64,000 bases of DNA. Origin: Streptomyces sp. Je 1-332. GTDB taxonomy: Bacteria; Actinomycetota; Actinomycetes; Streptomycetales; Streptomycetaceae. A program made the translations under genes and the position numbers. Under the pieces are notes generated by a model. That model did no database searches. It saw only the letters and a list, made by a program, of their open reading frames with translations, and had not been told where the DNA came from. Location: assembly GCF_040730185.1 (NCBI RefSeq), contig NZ_CP160402.1, positions 3,348,001-3,412,000 of the forward strand. The letters run 5' to 3'. Below are positions 1 through 8,491 of this stretch, one piece after another (position 1 is the first letter of the stretch; the number at the start of each line of letters is the position of its first letter).

Positions 1-2
1 CG

Positions 3-650
3 TTCCTCGACAACCAGGTCGGATACGTGGTCGGCCTGGGCGGCACGGGCCTGATCGCGTCCTTCCTGTACTTCGTGATCGCCCTCGGCAAGCTGACGAT
101 CAACGTGCTCAACACCTACGGCGGCTTCATGTCGATGGTGACCAGCATCAGCGGATTCCGGGGCCAGAAGGTCCTCTCGCCACGCGGCAGGGCGGCGTAC
201 ATCACCCTGATCATGATCGCGGGCACGGTGGTGGCGCTGCTCGGCAAGGACAGCTTCCTGACGTCCTTCAAGGACTTCCTGCTGTTCCTGCTGACGTTCT
301 TCACGCCGTGGTCGGCGATCAACCTGGTCGACTACTACCTGATCTCCAAGGAGCGCTACGACATCCCGGCGCTCTCGGACCCCCACGGCCGCTACGGCGC
401 CTGGCGCTGGGACGCGCTGACGGTCTACGGAGTGGGTCTCCTCGCCCAGCTGCCCTTCCTCGTGACGCACTTCTACACCGGCCCGCTGGTGGAACCGCTC
501 GGCGGCGCCGACATCTCGTGGATCGTGGGCCTTGTCGTCCCGGCGGCCCTGTACTGGCTGCTCGCCCGCCGCGACACGTCGCACATCCCCTCGCAGCGGC
601 AGGAAGAAAGGGGGGATAGCCCCACTGTCAGGCCGACGCCGGCTGCGTAA
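3..650 (+). CDS. NCS1 family nucleobase:cation symporter (cytosine/purine permease-like), C-terminal part
   Basis: The 5' end lies outside the window; the frame is open from base 3 to the TAA at 648-650, giving about 215 residues. Several hydrophobic segments are visible, and the stretch NLVDYYLISKERYDIPAL is typical of the late helices of the nucleobase:cation symporter-1 family, which imports cytosine, purines, allantoin or related compounds. A further segment (residues about 140-180) ends in a polar tail rich in Arg and Ser. Substrate cannot be judged from this fragment. The next gene starts 10 bases downstream on the same strand, so the two may be cotranscribed. Confidence 0.85.
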   Translation, partial: FLDNQVGYVVGLGGTGLIASFLYFVIALGKLTINVLNTYGGFMSMVTSISGFRGQKVLSPRGRAAYITLIMIAGTVVALLGKDSFLTSFKDFLLFLLTFFTPWSAINLVDYYLISKERYDIPALSDPHGRYGAWRWDALTVYGVGLLAQLPFLVTHFYTGPLVEPLGGADISWIVGLVVPAALYWLLARRDTSHIPSQRQEERGDSPTVRPTPAA

Positions 651-660
651 CGTAAAAACC

Positions 661-1083
661 ATGGACACCCGTGACGCCGAACTCAAGAAGGAACTCGACG
701 CCACTCTGCATGCCCGCAGAGAGCTGGGCGAAGAGTACGAGTCCGCGCTGGTCGACTCGTTCCTCGGGAAGGTCGAGCAGCGCCTGGACGGCACCATCGA
801 CCGCAGGATGCGCCGGCACATGGCCGAGCAGCAGATGGTCGTGGCCCGAGGCTCCCGCGCGCCGAACAGTCCCGTGGACTCGTGGGGTGAGCGCTTCGGC
901 TTCGGCATCGTCTCGCTGATCCTCGCGATCCCGCTCTCGGCGATCGGTGTGGTCAACGCGGACCTGCCGGGCCTGTTCGTCACCTGGGGCGGCATCGTCG
1001 GCGTGAACGCCGTGCACTCGATGCGGGGCATGAGCTTCGGCCGCGGCAAGGACCGCGGGCGGAAGTCGGAGTGGGACGACTGA
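661..1083 (+). CDS. Small conserved membrane protein of unknown function
   Basis: 140 residues. The N-terminal half is charged and helical (MDTRDAELKKELDATLHARR...), with the look of a cytosolic coiled segment. Two hydrophobic segments follow (about residues 79-95 and 98-115), then a basic tail. The ATG at 661 is preferred over upstream in-frame starts, which would overlap the permease gene. It lies 10 bases after the permease stop codon. No catalytic motif is visible and I do not recognise a named family; an integral-membrane accessory or regulatory protein is a guess only. Confidence 0.7.
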   Translation: MDTRDAELKKELDATLHARRELGEEYESALVDSFLGKVEQRLDGTIDRRMRRHMAEQQMVVARGSRAPNSPVDSWGERFGFGIVSLILAIPLSAIGVVNADLPGLFVTWGGIVGVNAVHSMRGMSFGRGKDRGRKSEWDD

Positions 1084-1100
1084 GGCGGGCCGCTCCGACC

Positions 1101-1148
1101 GCCCCTCCTGTGTACTGACAAAGCGCCCCTCCTCTGTACTGACAAAGC
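1101..1148. repeat. 24-bp tandem direct repeat, two copies
   Basis: Bases 1101-1124 and 1125-1148 are two head-to-tail copies of a 24-base unit differing at a single position (the tenth). Each copy contains TGTACTGACA. The pair sits in the 102-base gap in front of the TetR gene, so it may contain regulator half-sites or promoter elements, or may be a simple slippage duplication. Confidence 0.85.
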
Positions 1149-1175
1149 GCCGGACAGGGAGCCGACGGAGCGCTA

Positions 1176-1195
1176 AGTTAGTCACATGACTAACT
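1176..1195. promoter_or_regulatory. Palindromic operator overlapping the TetR start codon
   Basis: AGTTAGTCA (1176-1184), a two-base spacer, and TGACTAACT (1187-1195) form a perfect 9-bp inverted repeat that includes the ATG at 1186-1188. TetR repressors commonly bind such 16-20 bp palindromes. No ribosome-binding site is visible before this ATG, which suggests a leaderless or very short-leadered transcript whose start is covered by the repressor. The link to the adjacent regulator is inferred from position. Confidence 0.75.
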
Positions 1196-1788
1196 CAGCC
1201 GGTCCGCCGGCCTCACCACGCGGCGAGCGCCGACGTGAGCAGCTCGCCGACGCCGGTGTGGAGTTGCTGGCCCAGGACGGCTGGCCCGGTGTCACCACCC
1301 GTGCCGTCGCCGAGCGCGCGGGCGCCAACCTCGGCCTGATCCACTACTACTGGGGCGGGCTGCCGGCACTGAAGGCTGCCATCGCCCGCCGGGCCGGCGA
1401 GCAGGTCTTCGACCCGGTGACCGAGGAGCTCAGCGGAACCACGACGCTCGAAGAGGCGCACTCCAAGCTGATCGAGCTGCTGTCCGCCCCGCACGACGAC
1501 AGAACCGCCCGGCTGACGGTCGAGCTGATCGCGGGCGCGGCCCGTGACCCCCTGCTCGGCGATGTACTGCGGGAGTCGCTCACCGCGACCAGGGCCCAAC
1601 TGCGTACCTGGCTCAAGGGCGTTGCCCCGGACGCACCGGACGGCAGCGAGACCGTACTGATCGCGCTGCTCGACGGCATGCTGCTGCACCGGATGCTCGA
1701 TCCCGACCTGGACAACCGGGAAGCGCTCTCGGCCCTGTCGCACTTCCTGCCGGGCCGCGCCGCTCCCGACGAGAGCCAGACCCCCTGA
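1186..1788 (+). CDS. TetR/AcrR family transcriptional regulator
   Basis: 200 residues. The N-terminal TetR_N helix-turn-helix is clear: GVTTRAVAERAGANLGLIHYYW (about residues 35-56), followed by the conserved helix 4 (PALKAAIARR). The C-terminal ligand-binding part is hydrophobic and variable, so the effector cannot be predicted. The ATG at 1186 lies inside a perfect palindrome and there is no upstream Shine-Dalgarno sequence, pointing to autoregulation of a leaderless mRNA. Its stop codon overlaps the start of the following membrane-protein gene by one base (TGATG), so the two form an operon, and the membrane protein is the likeliest target. Confidence 0.9.
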   Translation: MTNSAGPPASPRGERRREQLADAGVELLAQDGWPGVTTRAVAERAGANLGLIHYYWGGLPALKAAIARRAGEQVFDPVTEELSGTTTLEEAHSKLIELLSAPHDDRTARLTVELIAGAARDPLLGDVLRESLTATRAQLRTWLKGVAPDAPDGSETVLIALLDGMLLHRMLDPDLDNREALSALSHFLPGRAAPDESQTP

Positions 1789-2405
1789 TGGCACAGCCCG
1801 GGAGATCCACCGTGGAAGAGACCAAGCCGAGCTGGGCCTTCGGCGCCGGTGCCACCCGCGTCGAGAAGGGGCTCGCCTACGCGGTCTCCGTGTTCGGCGT
1901 CTGCGCGCTGGTGGTCGGCGGACGAGGTCTCGGCTGGTCCTGGTGGCAGTGGCTCCTCGGCGTCGTGCTCGTGCACGATCTGGCCGGTGGCGTCGTCGCC
2001 AACGGCCTTGACTCCGCCAAGCGCTTCTACCACTCCCCCCTCACCCGCACCGACTCGGTGTTCGCCCGCTTCCTCCACCACCCGGTGGGCTTCACGGCCC
2101 TCCACTTCCAGCCCGTCCTGATCGCCCTCGTGATACCGGGCGGCCCCTGGTGGTGGGGGCTGCTCTGGTACGGCTGGGCCCTCACCGGCGCGATCACCGT
2201 GGACCTCGTGGAGGAGCGGCTCAAACGGCCGGCCGCCCTCGCTTTCGTCGTCACCGGGATCATGGTCGCGGGCTACGTCGACTCCCCACCCGGGCTCGAC
2301 TGGCTGCCGGCCGTACTGCTCCTGAAGCTGGTCCTCGCGCATGGTGTGCCGGAAGGCCTCGGCCGCCGGGACGCCGAAGCAGGTGACGGGCCATCGCTGC
2401 CCTAG
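1788..2405 (+). CDS. Integral membrane protein cotranscribed with TetR
   Basis: 205 residues with four or five hydrophobic segments, beginning at about residues 30, 55, 105 and 145. A polar signature between them (VHDLAGGVVANGLDSAKRF) looks conserved. Translation is coupled to the TetR gene through a one-base TGATG overlap. No transporter or enzyme signature is recognised. A membrane protein paired with its own TetR repressor is typical of small stress- or ligand-responsive operons, but the ligand and function remain unknown. Confidence 0.75.
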   Translation: MAQPGRSTVEETKPSWAFGAGATRVEKGLAYAVSVFGVCALVVGGRGLGWSWWQWLLGVVLVHDLAGGVVANGLDSAKRFYHSPLTRTDSVFARFLHHPVGFTALHFQPVLIALVIPGGPWWWGLLWYGWALTGAITVDLVEERLKRPAALAFVVTGIMVAGYVDSPPGLDWLPAVLLLKLVLAHGVPEGLGRRDAEAGDGPSLP

Positions 2406-2448
2406 GCGCGCGCCCGGCGTATACGAAGTTCGTGCGCGGGGACCGCCG

Positions 2449-2471
2449 CGCCCCCGGTTTCCCAGGGGGCG
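2449..2471 (+). terminator. Possible terminator after the TetR operon (weak)
   Basis: CGCCCCC (2449-2455) and GGGGGCG (2465-2471) form a 7-bp GC stem with a 9-base loop, 44 bases after the membrane-protein stop codon and in the 288-base convergent gap before cbs. There is no T-run, as is common for Streptomyces. I see no gene in the rest of 2406-2693. Confidence 0.4.
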
Positions 2472-2693
2472 GGACGACGGCGGTCCCCGCGAGGGACTGC
2501 GACCGGGTCAGGGCCGGGCCGCGTCCGGGCGTTCAGAGGTCCGGGAGCCGCTCCGGAGTTCCTGTACGCCGACAACCACCAATGTGCCGGAGCCGTGTTA
2601 AGCGGGTGCTGCGCGAACGTGTCGTGCTCGTACCACTTCCGCGAAGTTCGCCCCACGGCCCACGGCTCCGGGCACACCGGGCGCCTACTGCTC

Positions 2694-4085
2694 CTACTGC
2701 CCCTGCTGCTCCGCCAGGAAGGCCAGCAGGTCCTGACGGCTCACCACACCCGTCGGCTTGCCCTCGACCAGGACGATCGCCGCGTCGGCACCGCCGAGCA
2801 CCGACATCAGGTCGGCGACCGGCTCGCCGGAACCGACCTGCGGCAGCGGGTCCGACATGTGCTTCTCCAGCGGGTCGGAGAGCGAGGCACGCTGTGTGAA
2901 CAGGGCGTCCAGGAGCTCGCGTTCGACGACGGAGCCGATGACCTCGGCCGCCATCACGTCCGGGTGGCCCGCGCCCGGCTTGACGATGGGCATCTGCGAG
3001 ACGCCGTACTCACGCAGTACGTCGATGGCCTCGCCGACCGTCTCCTCCGGGTGCATGTGGACGAGCGAGGGCAGCTCGCCACCCTCCTTGCGGCGCAGTA
3101 CGTCACCGACGCGAGGCGCGTCGCCCGCCTGCTCCAGGAACCCGTAGTCGTTCATCCACTCGTCGCTGAAGATCTTGCTCATGTAGCCGCGGCCGGAGTC
3201 GGGCAGCAGCACGACCACGACGTCGTCGGGGCCGAGCCGCTCGGCGACGCGCAGCGCGGCCACCACGGCCATCCCGCAGGAGCCGCCGACGAGGAGCCCC
3301 TCCTCCTTGGCCAGGCGCCGCGTCATCTGGAAGGAGTCCTTGTCGGACACCGCGATGATCTCGTCGGTCACATTGCGGTCGTACGCGGTCGGCCAGAAGT
3401 CCTCACCGACGCCTTCGACGAGGTAGGGCCGCCCGGAGCCACCGGAGTAGACGGACCCCTCGGGGTCGGCGCCGACGATGGTGACGCCGCCCTCGGAGAT
3501 CTCCTTCAGATACCCGCCCGTCCCGGAAATGGTGCCGCCGGTCCCGATGCCGGTCACGAAATGGGTGATCTTCCCTTCCGTCTGCTCCCACAGCTCGGGG
3601 CCGGTGGAGTGGTAGTGGGAAAGGGGGTTGTTCGGGTTGCTGTACTGGTCGGGCTTCCAGGCGCCGGGCGTCTCGCGCACGAGGCGGTCGGAGACGTTGT
3701 AGTACGAGTCGGGGTGCTCGGGGTCGACGGCCGTGGGGCAGACGACCACGTCGGCGCCGTACGCCCGCAGCACGTTGATCTTGTCGAGGGAAACCTTGTC
3801 CGGGCAGACGAAGATGCACTTGTAGCCCTTCTGCTGGGCCACGATGGCGAGCCCGACCCCGGTGTTGCCGGACGTCGGCTCGACGATGGTGCCGCCGGGC
3901 TTGAGCTCCCCGCTCTGCTCGGCCGCCTCGATCATGCGCAGCGCGATGCGGTCCTTCACGGAACCGCCGGGGTTGAAGTACTCGACCTTGGCCAGGACGG
4001 TCGCCTGAATGCCCGTGGTCACGTTGTTGAGTCTCACCAGCGGGGTGTTGCCGACGAGACTGATCATCGAGTCGTGGAATTGCAC
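2694..4085 (-). CDS. cbs: Cystathionine beta-synthase (PLP enzyme with C-terminal CBS pair)
   Basis: 463 residues, the usual length of actinobacterial CBS. It condenses serine and homocysteine to cystathionine in reverse transsulfuration. The pyridoxal-phosphate lysine is K44 in GGSVKDR. The substrate loop TSGNTG is at 71-76 and the phosphate-binding loop GTGGT is near residue 180. From about residue 335 a pair of CBS domains follows (HMHPEETVGEAIDVLREYG and DLMSVLGGADAAIVL), which in homologues bind adenosyl compounds. There is no N-terminal haem domain, as expected for bacteria. A GGAG lies 11 bases before the ATG. It is transcribed divergently from the GDSL hydrolase. A cysteine synthase role cannot be excluded by motifs alone. 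Confidence 0.92.
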   Translation of the reverse strand: MQFHDSMISLVGNTPLVRLNNVTTGIQATVLAKVEYFNPGGSVKDRIALRMIEAAEQSGELKPGGTIVEPTSGNTGVGLAIVAQQKGYKCIFVCPDKVSLDKINVLRAYGADVVVCPTAVDPEHPDSYYNVSDRLVRETPGAWKPDQYSNPNNPLSHYHSTGPELWEQTEGKITHFVTGIGTGGTISGTGGYLKEISEGGVTIVGADPEGSVYSGGSGRPYLVEGVGEDFWPTAYDRNVTDEIIAVSDKDSFQMTRRLAKEEGLLVGGSCGMAVVAALRVAERLGPDDVVVVLLPDSGRGYMSKIFSDEWMNDYGFLEQAGDAPRVGDVLRRKEGGELPSLVHMHPEETVGEAIDVLREYGVSQMPIVKPGAGHPDVMAAEVIGSVVERELLDALFTQRASLSDPLEKHMSDPLPQVGSGEPVADLMSVLGGADAAIVLVEGKPTGVVSRQDLLAFLAEQQGQ

Positions 4086-4234
4086 CGTTGTCTCCGGGCT
4101 GCGATGTAGTGCGACGAATGGGTGTCGTCAGCGTAAGGCTCCCGTTCAGTCGTTCACCTCCGGTTGCGATTGGCCGACCGTCCTTACGGGGCAATGAGTT
4201 GATGTAGGGCGGTACGAGGAGGTGGCTGCAGGGC

Positions 4235-5254
4235 ATGTCGAGGGCGAGGGTGGCGCGGCGGATCGCCGCGGGCGCGGCTTACGGCGGCGGAGGGATCGGG
4301 CTGCTCGGTGCGGCGGCCGTGGGCGTGGTGCTCGCCGAGGTGCAGTTGGCGAAGCGGTCCGTCGGGAACAGCGGGGAGCATCCGGCTCCACCGCGGGCCG
4401 ACGGGCGCTACGGCTGGGGGTTCGCGGACCGGGACGGCGCCGAGCCCCTGCGGTTCGCGATGCTCGGCGACTCGACCGCCGCCGGGCAGGGTGTGTACCG
4501 GGCCAGGCAGACTCCCGCGGCGCTGCTCGCCTCGGGGCTCTCGGCGGTGGCCGAGCGGCCGGTGGAGCTGCGGAACGTGGCGCTGCCTGGCGCCCAGTCG
4601 GACGACCTGGACCGCCAGGTGACGCTGCTCCTGTCCGACCTGGCGTCCTGGGCGCCGGATGTCTGCGTCGTGATGATCGGCGCGAACGACGTGACGCACC
4701 GGATGCCGGCGACGCGGTCCGTACGCCTTCTGGCGTCGGCGGTGCGGAGGCTGCGGACGGCGGGTGCGGAGGTGGTGGTCGGAACCTGCCCCGACCTGGG
4801 AACGGTCGAGAACGTCTACCAGCCCCTGCGCTGGATGGCACGCCGTGTCTCACGCCAGCTGGCCGCGGCGCAGACGATCGGCGTGGTCGAACAGGGCGGC
4901 CGCACGGTCTCACTCGGGGACCTGCTCGGCCCCGAGTTCCTGGCGAACCCCCGGGAGCTGTTCGGTCCCGACAACTACCACCCCTCCGCGGAGGGGTACG
5001 CGACCGCGGCGATGGCGGTGCTGCCGACGCTGTGCGCCGCGCTCGGCCTGTGGCCGGAGGAGGAGCGCCCCGACGTCACACGCCGGGAGGGATTCCTGCC
5101 GGTGGCGCGTGCGGCCGCGCAGGCTGCCTCGGAGGGGGGCACGGAGGTCGCGGCCGCGATGCCCACGGGCCCACGAGGCCCCTGGGCCCTCATCAAGCGC
5201 CGCCGCCGACGCCGTATCCACCACACCCCGGACCCGTCCCCCTTGCCGCAGTAG
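4235..5254 (+). CDS. SGNH/GDSL-family hydrolase, membrane-anchored or exported
   Basis: 339 residues. All SGNH blocks are visible: FAMLGDSTAAGQG with nucleophile S80, block II glycine in LPGAQSDD, block III GANDVTH with N151, and the D246/H249 pair in DNYHPSAEGY. The N-terminus (residues 1-36) is basic then hydrophobic (GGGGIGLLGAAAVGVVLAEV), a likely signal anchor, so the catalytic domain probably acts outside the membrane as an esterase or lipase. The C-terminal 60 residues are low-complexity and basic. An AGGAGGTG lies 13 bases before the ATG. A hairpin begins at its stop codon. Confidence 0.88.
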   Translation: MSRARVARRIAAGAAYGGGGIGLLGAAAVGVVLAEVQLAKRSVGNSGEHPAPPRADGRYGWGFADRDGAEPLRFAMLGDSTAAGQGVYRARQTPAALLASGLSAVAERPVELRNVALPGAQSDDLDRQVTLLLSDLASWAPDVCVVMIGANDVTHRMPATRSVRLLASAVRRLRTAGAEVVVGTCPDLGTVENVYQPLRWMARRVSRQLAAAQTIGVVEQGGRTVSLGDLLGPEFLANPRELFGPDNYHPSAEGYATAAMAVLPTLCAALGLWPEEERPDVTRREGFLPVARAAAQAASEGGTEVAAAMPTGPRGPWALIKRRRRRRIHHTPDPSPLPQ

Positions 5255-5288
5255 TACTGCCGGGGGCTTGCCCCGCCCTGGCAGTACT
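5253..5288 (+). terminator. Hairpin at the end of the SGNH hydrolase gene
   Basis: AGTACTGCC (5253-5261) pairs with GGCAGTACT (5280-5288). The left arm begins inside the TAG stop codon. A GC-rich inner segment (GGGGGC...GCCCC) can pair further. It probably ends the hydrolase transcript before the thiolase promoter. Confidence 0.7.
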
Positions 5289-5402
5289 GAGCAAGCGCTT
5301 AGAAAAATGCGGCCCGCATCACAGTCCCCGACCGATGACCGACAGCGATACGTACAGGTAACTTCCCAAGGAGTCCTGCCCCCTCGCCCCAGGAGTTCCG
5401 TG

Positions 5403-6623
5403 ATGCCCGAAGCCGTGATCGTCTCCGCCGCCCGCACCCCGATCGGCCGCGCCTTCAAGGGCTCCCTGAAGGATCTGCGGCCCGACGACCTGACCGCCAC
5501 GATCATCGAGGCCGCCCTCGCCAAGGTCCCCGAGCTCGACCCGAAGCTCATCGACGACCTGATGCTCGGCTGTGGTCTGCCGGGTGGCGAGCAGGGGCAC
5601 AACCTCGGCCGCATCGTCGCCGTGCAGATGGGCATGGACCACCTGCCGGGCTGCACCATCACCCGGTACTGCTCCTCCTCCCTGCAGACCTCCCGCATGG
5701 CCCTGCACGCCATCAAGGCCGGCGAGGGCGACGTCTTCATCTCCGCCGGCGTGGAGATGGTCTCCCGCAGCGTGAAGGGGTCCAGCGACGGGCTCCCGGA
5801 CACCCACAACCCCCTCTTCGCCGACGCCGAGGCCCGCACCGAGGCAGTGAGCAAGGCCGAGGGCTCCACCTGGCACGACCCGCGCGAGGACGGCCTGATC
5901 CCGGACGCCTACATCGCGATGGGGCAGACCGCCGAGAACCTGGCCCGCGCCAAGGGCGTCACCCGTAAGGACATGGACGAGTTCGGCGTCAGGTCCCAGA
6001 ACCTCGCCGAGGAAGCCATCAAGAACGGCTTCTGGGAGCGCGAGATCACTCCGGTGACGACCCCCGACGGCACCGTCGTCAGCAAGGACGACGGGCCCCG
6101 CGCCGGCGTCACCCTCGAAGGCGTCGAGGGCCTCAAGCCCGTCTTCCGCCCCGACGGCCTGGTCACCGCGGGCAACTGCTGCCCGCTCAACGACGGCGCC
6201 GCCGCCCTCGTGATCATGAGCGACACCAAGGCCCGCGAGCTCGGCCTGACCCCGCTCGCCCGCATCGTCTCCACCGGCGTCACCGGCCTCTCCCCCGAGA
6301 TCATGGGCCTCGGCCCGGTCGAGGCGTCCAAGCAGGCCCTGTCCCGCGCGGGCCTCACCGTCGACGACATCGACCTCTTCGAGATCAACGAGGCCTTCGC
6401 CGCCCAGGTGATCCCCTCCTACCGCGACCTGAACATCCCGCTCGACAAGCTGAACGTGAACGGCGGCGCCATCGCGGTGGGCCACCCCTTCGGCATGACC
6501 GGCGCCCGCATCACCGGCACCCTCATCAACAGCCTCCAGTTCCACGACAAGCAGTTCGGCCTGGAGACGATGTGCGTCGGCGGCGGTCAGGGCATGGCCA
6601 TGGTCATCGAGCGTCTCAGCTGA
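5403..6623 (+). CDS. Acetyl-CoA acetyltransferase (thiolase)
   Basis: 406 residues. It cleaves 3-ketoacyl-CoA or condenses two acetyl-CoA. The three catalytic residues are present: C90 in [11 protein letters not shown]361 in [10 protein letters not shown], and C391 in [11 protein letters not shown]. The NEAFA motif before the active site is also intact. The ATG at 5403 follows an AGGAG at 5390-5394. It stands alone between two terminator-like hairpins, with no fatty-acid oxidation partner beside it. Degradative versus biosynthetic use is not decidable from sequence alone. Confidence 0.93.
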   Translation: MPEAVIVSAARTPIGRAFKGSLKDLRPDDLTATIIEAALAKVPELDPKLIDDLMLGCGLPGGEQGHNLGRIVAVQMGMDHLPGCTITRYCSSSLQTSRMALHAIKAGEGDVFISAGVEMVSRSVKGSSDGLPDTHNPLFADAEARTEAVSKAEGSTWHDPREDGLIPDAYIAMGQTAENLARAKGVTRKDMDEFGVRSQNLAEEAIKNGFWEREITPVTTPDGTVVSKDDGPRAGVTLEGVEGLKPVFRPDGLVTAGNCCPLNDGAAALVIMSDTKARELGLTPLARIVSTGVTGLSPEIMGLGPVEASKQALSRAGLTVDDIDLFEINEAFAAQVIPSYRDLNIPLDKLNVNGGAIAVGHPFGMTGARITGTLINSLQFHDKQFGLETMCVGGGQGMAMVIERLS

Positions 6624-6692
6624 CCCTCGGGCACCCGTTGACATCTGCGGAGCCCCCACGGATCCCCCGCATCTCCATTGATTCGTGACTCA

Positions 6693-6729
6693 ATCTCCCC
6701 CAGGATGTGACCTATCTCCTGGGGGAGAT
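6693..6729 (+). terminator. Terminator after the thiolase gene
   Basis: A perfect 13-bp inverted repeat, ATCTCCCCCAGGA (6693-6705) and TCCTGGGGGAGAT (6717-6729), with an 11-base loop, sits 69 bases after the thiolase stop. Confidence 0.75.
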
Positions 6730-6877
6730 GCATATGCCCAGGTCAGAGCACATCCGTGGATAAACTCCGGGCCGAAAGACCTGTCCAATTCGTGACGTAA
6801 TGCACTGACAGGTGGATCGTGCAGGCTTCAAGCTGATGTAGGAAGTCGGGGGTCGACTTGAAACCGGGAGTACGTCA

Positions 6878-7696
6878 GTGAGCGCCATGCCTCTTGCCTT
6901 GCTGCTCTCCACGGCCGCTGCCACGGCCGTGGGTGCCGCCGCCCTGCACGCCGTGCACGGGCTTCGGAAGCAGATCACGACGCTGCGCACCGAGCTGGCC
7001 CAGAGCCGGCCGGCCACCGCGCATGCCACCGTGCCCGCCGCCCGCACCACTCCGGACACCGACGAGATACGCACGGCTGTAGCCGAGGCCCTCGCCGAGG
7101 AACGGGAGCGCGAGCTGGCCGAGGCGCGGGCCTTCTGGGCCGCCCAGGAAGCCCGCGACGCCTCGGACGCGCCCTCCCTGCTCAGCGGCCTGCCCGGCCT
7201 CTCGGACATGGCCGACGAGCTGTTCCTGCCGCGCCAGGCGGATTTCGCGGGCCTGGAGGCGGACAGCCTGGAGCCGGTCATCGAGCCGTACGGCGACCCG
7301 GTCGACGAGTTCGCCGCCGACTCCCCGGAGCTGGCCGCGGCCCGCCGCCGGCACCCCTCGCACCCGGACTTCGTCCCGGTGCAGTCGCCCGTCAACGGCG
7401 ACCACGAGCGCACGGTCGCCTGTCTTGAGGAACTGGCCGACGCCCGCACCGCCCTCTCCGACGTCCGTCCCGGCCCGCTCGGCACACTGGACGTCTACGT
7501 CTTCGCGGACGGCACCACGCTCTGCATGACGCCGGGCCACCGCGAGACCGCGGAGCTGCTGGCCGACGCCCTCGCCGACGGCCACACCCCGGTCCTGCTC
7601 GGCGGCTCCGGAGTCTCCGGTGCCTACGCGCTGACCTTCGAGTGCGGCGCCGAGAACGTCTACATCCTGGCGGACCGCGTCATCGCCTCCGTCTGA
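6878..7696 (+). CDS. Conserved hypothetical protein with N-terminal hydrophobic segment
   Basis: 272 residues. The first 25 residues are hydrophobic (PLALLLSTAAATAVGAAALH), an uncleaved anchor or signal. A charged, coiled-coil-prone stretch rich in Glu, Arg and Ala follows (about 30-95), then an acidic middle section. The C-terminal domain (about 165-272) has alternating beta-like strands (LDVYVFADGTTLCMTPGH, VLLGGSGVSGAYALTFECG). I do not recognise the family. The start is GTG at 6878 with GGGAG seven bases upstream. It converges on the next gene with a terminator between. Confidence 0.7.
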   Translation: MSAMPLALLLSTAAATAVGAAALHAVHGLRKQITTLRTELAQSRPATAHATVPAARTTPDTDEIRTAVAEALAEERERELAEARAFWAAQEARDASDAPSLLSGLPGLSDMADELFLPRQADFAGLEADSLEPVIEPYGDPVDEFAADSPELAAARRRHPSHPDFVPVQSPVNGDHERTVACLEELADARTALSDVRPGPLGTLDVYVFADGTTLCMTPGHRETAELLADALADGHTPVLLGGSGVSGAYALTFECGAENVYILADRVIASV

Positions 7697-7703
7697 CCGA
7701 AGC

Positions 7704-7726
7704 GACCCCGGCGGTCCGCCGGGGTC
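7704..7726. terminator. Bidirectional terminator between convergent genes
   Basis: GACCCCGGCGG (7704-7714) and CCGCCGGGGTC (7716-7726) form a perfect 11-bp inverted repeat around one base (about 9 bp plus a five-base loop when folded). It lies between two convergent stop codons. Confidence 0.8.
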
Positions 7727-7730
7727 GGGG

Positions 7731-8042
7731 TCACACCCCGGCGCGCTTCTGCGCCTTCTCCACGAGGATCAGCGCCTCCGCGAGCTGGCCGGAATCCGCC
7801 AGCACAAGGGCCAGATCCCGCCCCGCGACCGTGATCTGGTCGGCCGCCGCGAACATCCCCGCGTCCGGCATCTCTCGCGGCTCCTCGTCCGGATCCTCGA
7901 TCCGCTGCGCCCACGCCGCCAGTTCCCTGGCCAGAGCGAGCGCCTCGGCCGCCGCCCCCCGCTGCAAGCGGCTCTGCGGGGCGGCCCGCAACCGGTCGGC
8001 GAACTGGTCCACTGCGGCCGTCAAAGGCGTCGTATCAAGCAC
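7731..8042 (-). CDS. Conserved hypothetical alpha-helical protein
   Basis: 103 residues, predicted largely helical (ALALARELAAWAQRIEDPDEEP, then ADQITVAGRDLALVLADSGQLAEALILVEKA). The C-terminal half resembles a tetratricopeptide-like helical pair but is too short to call. There is no signal, membrane segment or catalytic motif. The start is taken as GTG at 8042; a TTG four bases downstream on the minus strand is out of frame. It is transcribed divergently from the DUF4287 gene. Confidence 0.6.
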   Translation of the reverse strand: MLDTTPLTAAVDQFADRLRAAPQSRLQRGAAAEALALARELAAWAQRIEDPDEEPREMPDAGMFAAADQITVAGRDLALVLADSGQLAEALILVEKAQKRAGV

Positions 8043-8144
8043 CCGGCGACCTTATGCGCCCGGGCGGGACTGTTGCCAACGCCCCAACGCTCAGGCACGG
8101 TGGCGTGAAGGCCGGAACACATCGCGACGCGTCCGGAGGCGCCG

Positions 8145-8375
8145 ATGTCCCAAGTCTTCTCCGAGGAGACCCACCGCAACCTGATCGCCCGAATCCCCCA
8201 CTGCACCGGTCGTGAGATCTCCGACTGGATCCGCGCCGTGGACGAAGGCCCTTCTCTCTTCCGCTTCGAGGAGAAGGTCAGCTGGCTCCGCGCGGAGCAC
8301 AACCTGGCTTACGGGCACGCCAAGGCCATCATTCACGAGTACGACTTGCGGCGGGCCGCGCGCAAGCTGCTCTGA
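8145..8375 (+). CDS. DUF4287-like small protein
   Basis: 76 residues: SQVFSEETHRNLIARIPHCTGREISDWIRAVDEGPS... It has the helical pattern seen in small DUF4287 proteins (a conserved TGxxxxxW, then LRxEHxxxxGHAxAIIHEYD). The family is known for short stand-alone actinobacterial proteins of unknown function. No good Shine-Dalgarno sequence is obvious beyond GGAGGC about eight bases before the ATG. A very long hairpin follows. Confidence 0.75.
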   Translation: MSQVFSEETHRNLIARIPHCTGREISDWIRAVDEGPSLFRFEEKVSWLRAEHNLAYGHAKAIIHEYDLRRAARKLL

Positions 8376-8434
8376 CTCCCCATGTCCGCCTCACTCACCA
8401 CCTCACGCACGACCTCACGCACGACCTCACACAA

Positions 8435-8480
8435 CGGCGAAGGGCCCCGCGGAACGTTTGTTCCGCGGGGCCCTTCGCCG
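8435..8480. terminator. Long-stem bidirectional terminator
   Basis: A perfect 21-bp stem (8435-8455 with 8460-8480) closes on a four-base GTTT loop. It lies between the convergent DUF4287 gene and the Bax-inhibitor gene. Just upstream (about 8392-8430) the unit ACCTCACGCACG is repeated imperfectly in tandem. Confidence 0.85.
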
Positions 8481-8491
8481 GTTCAGGCGCG

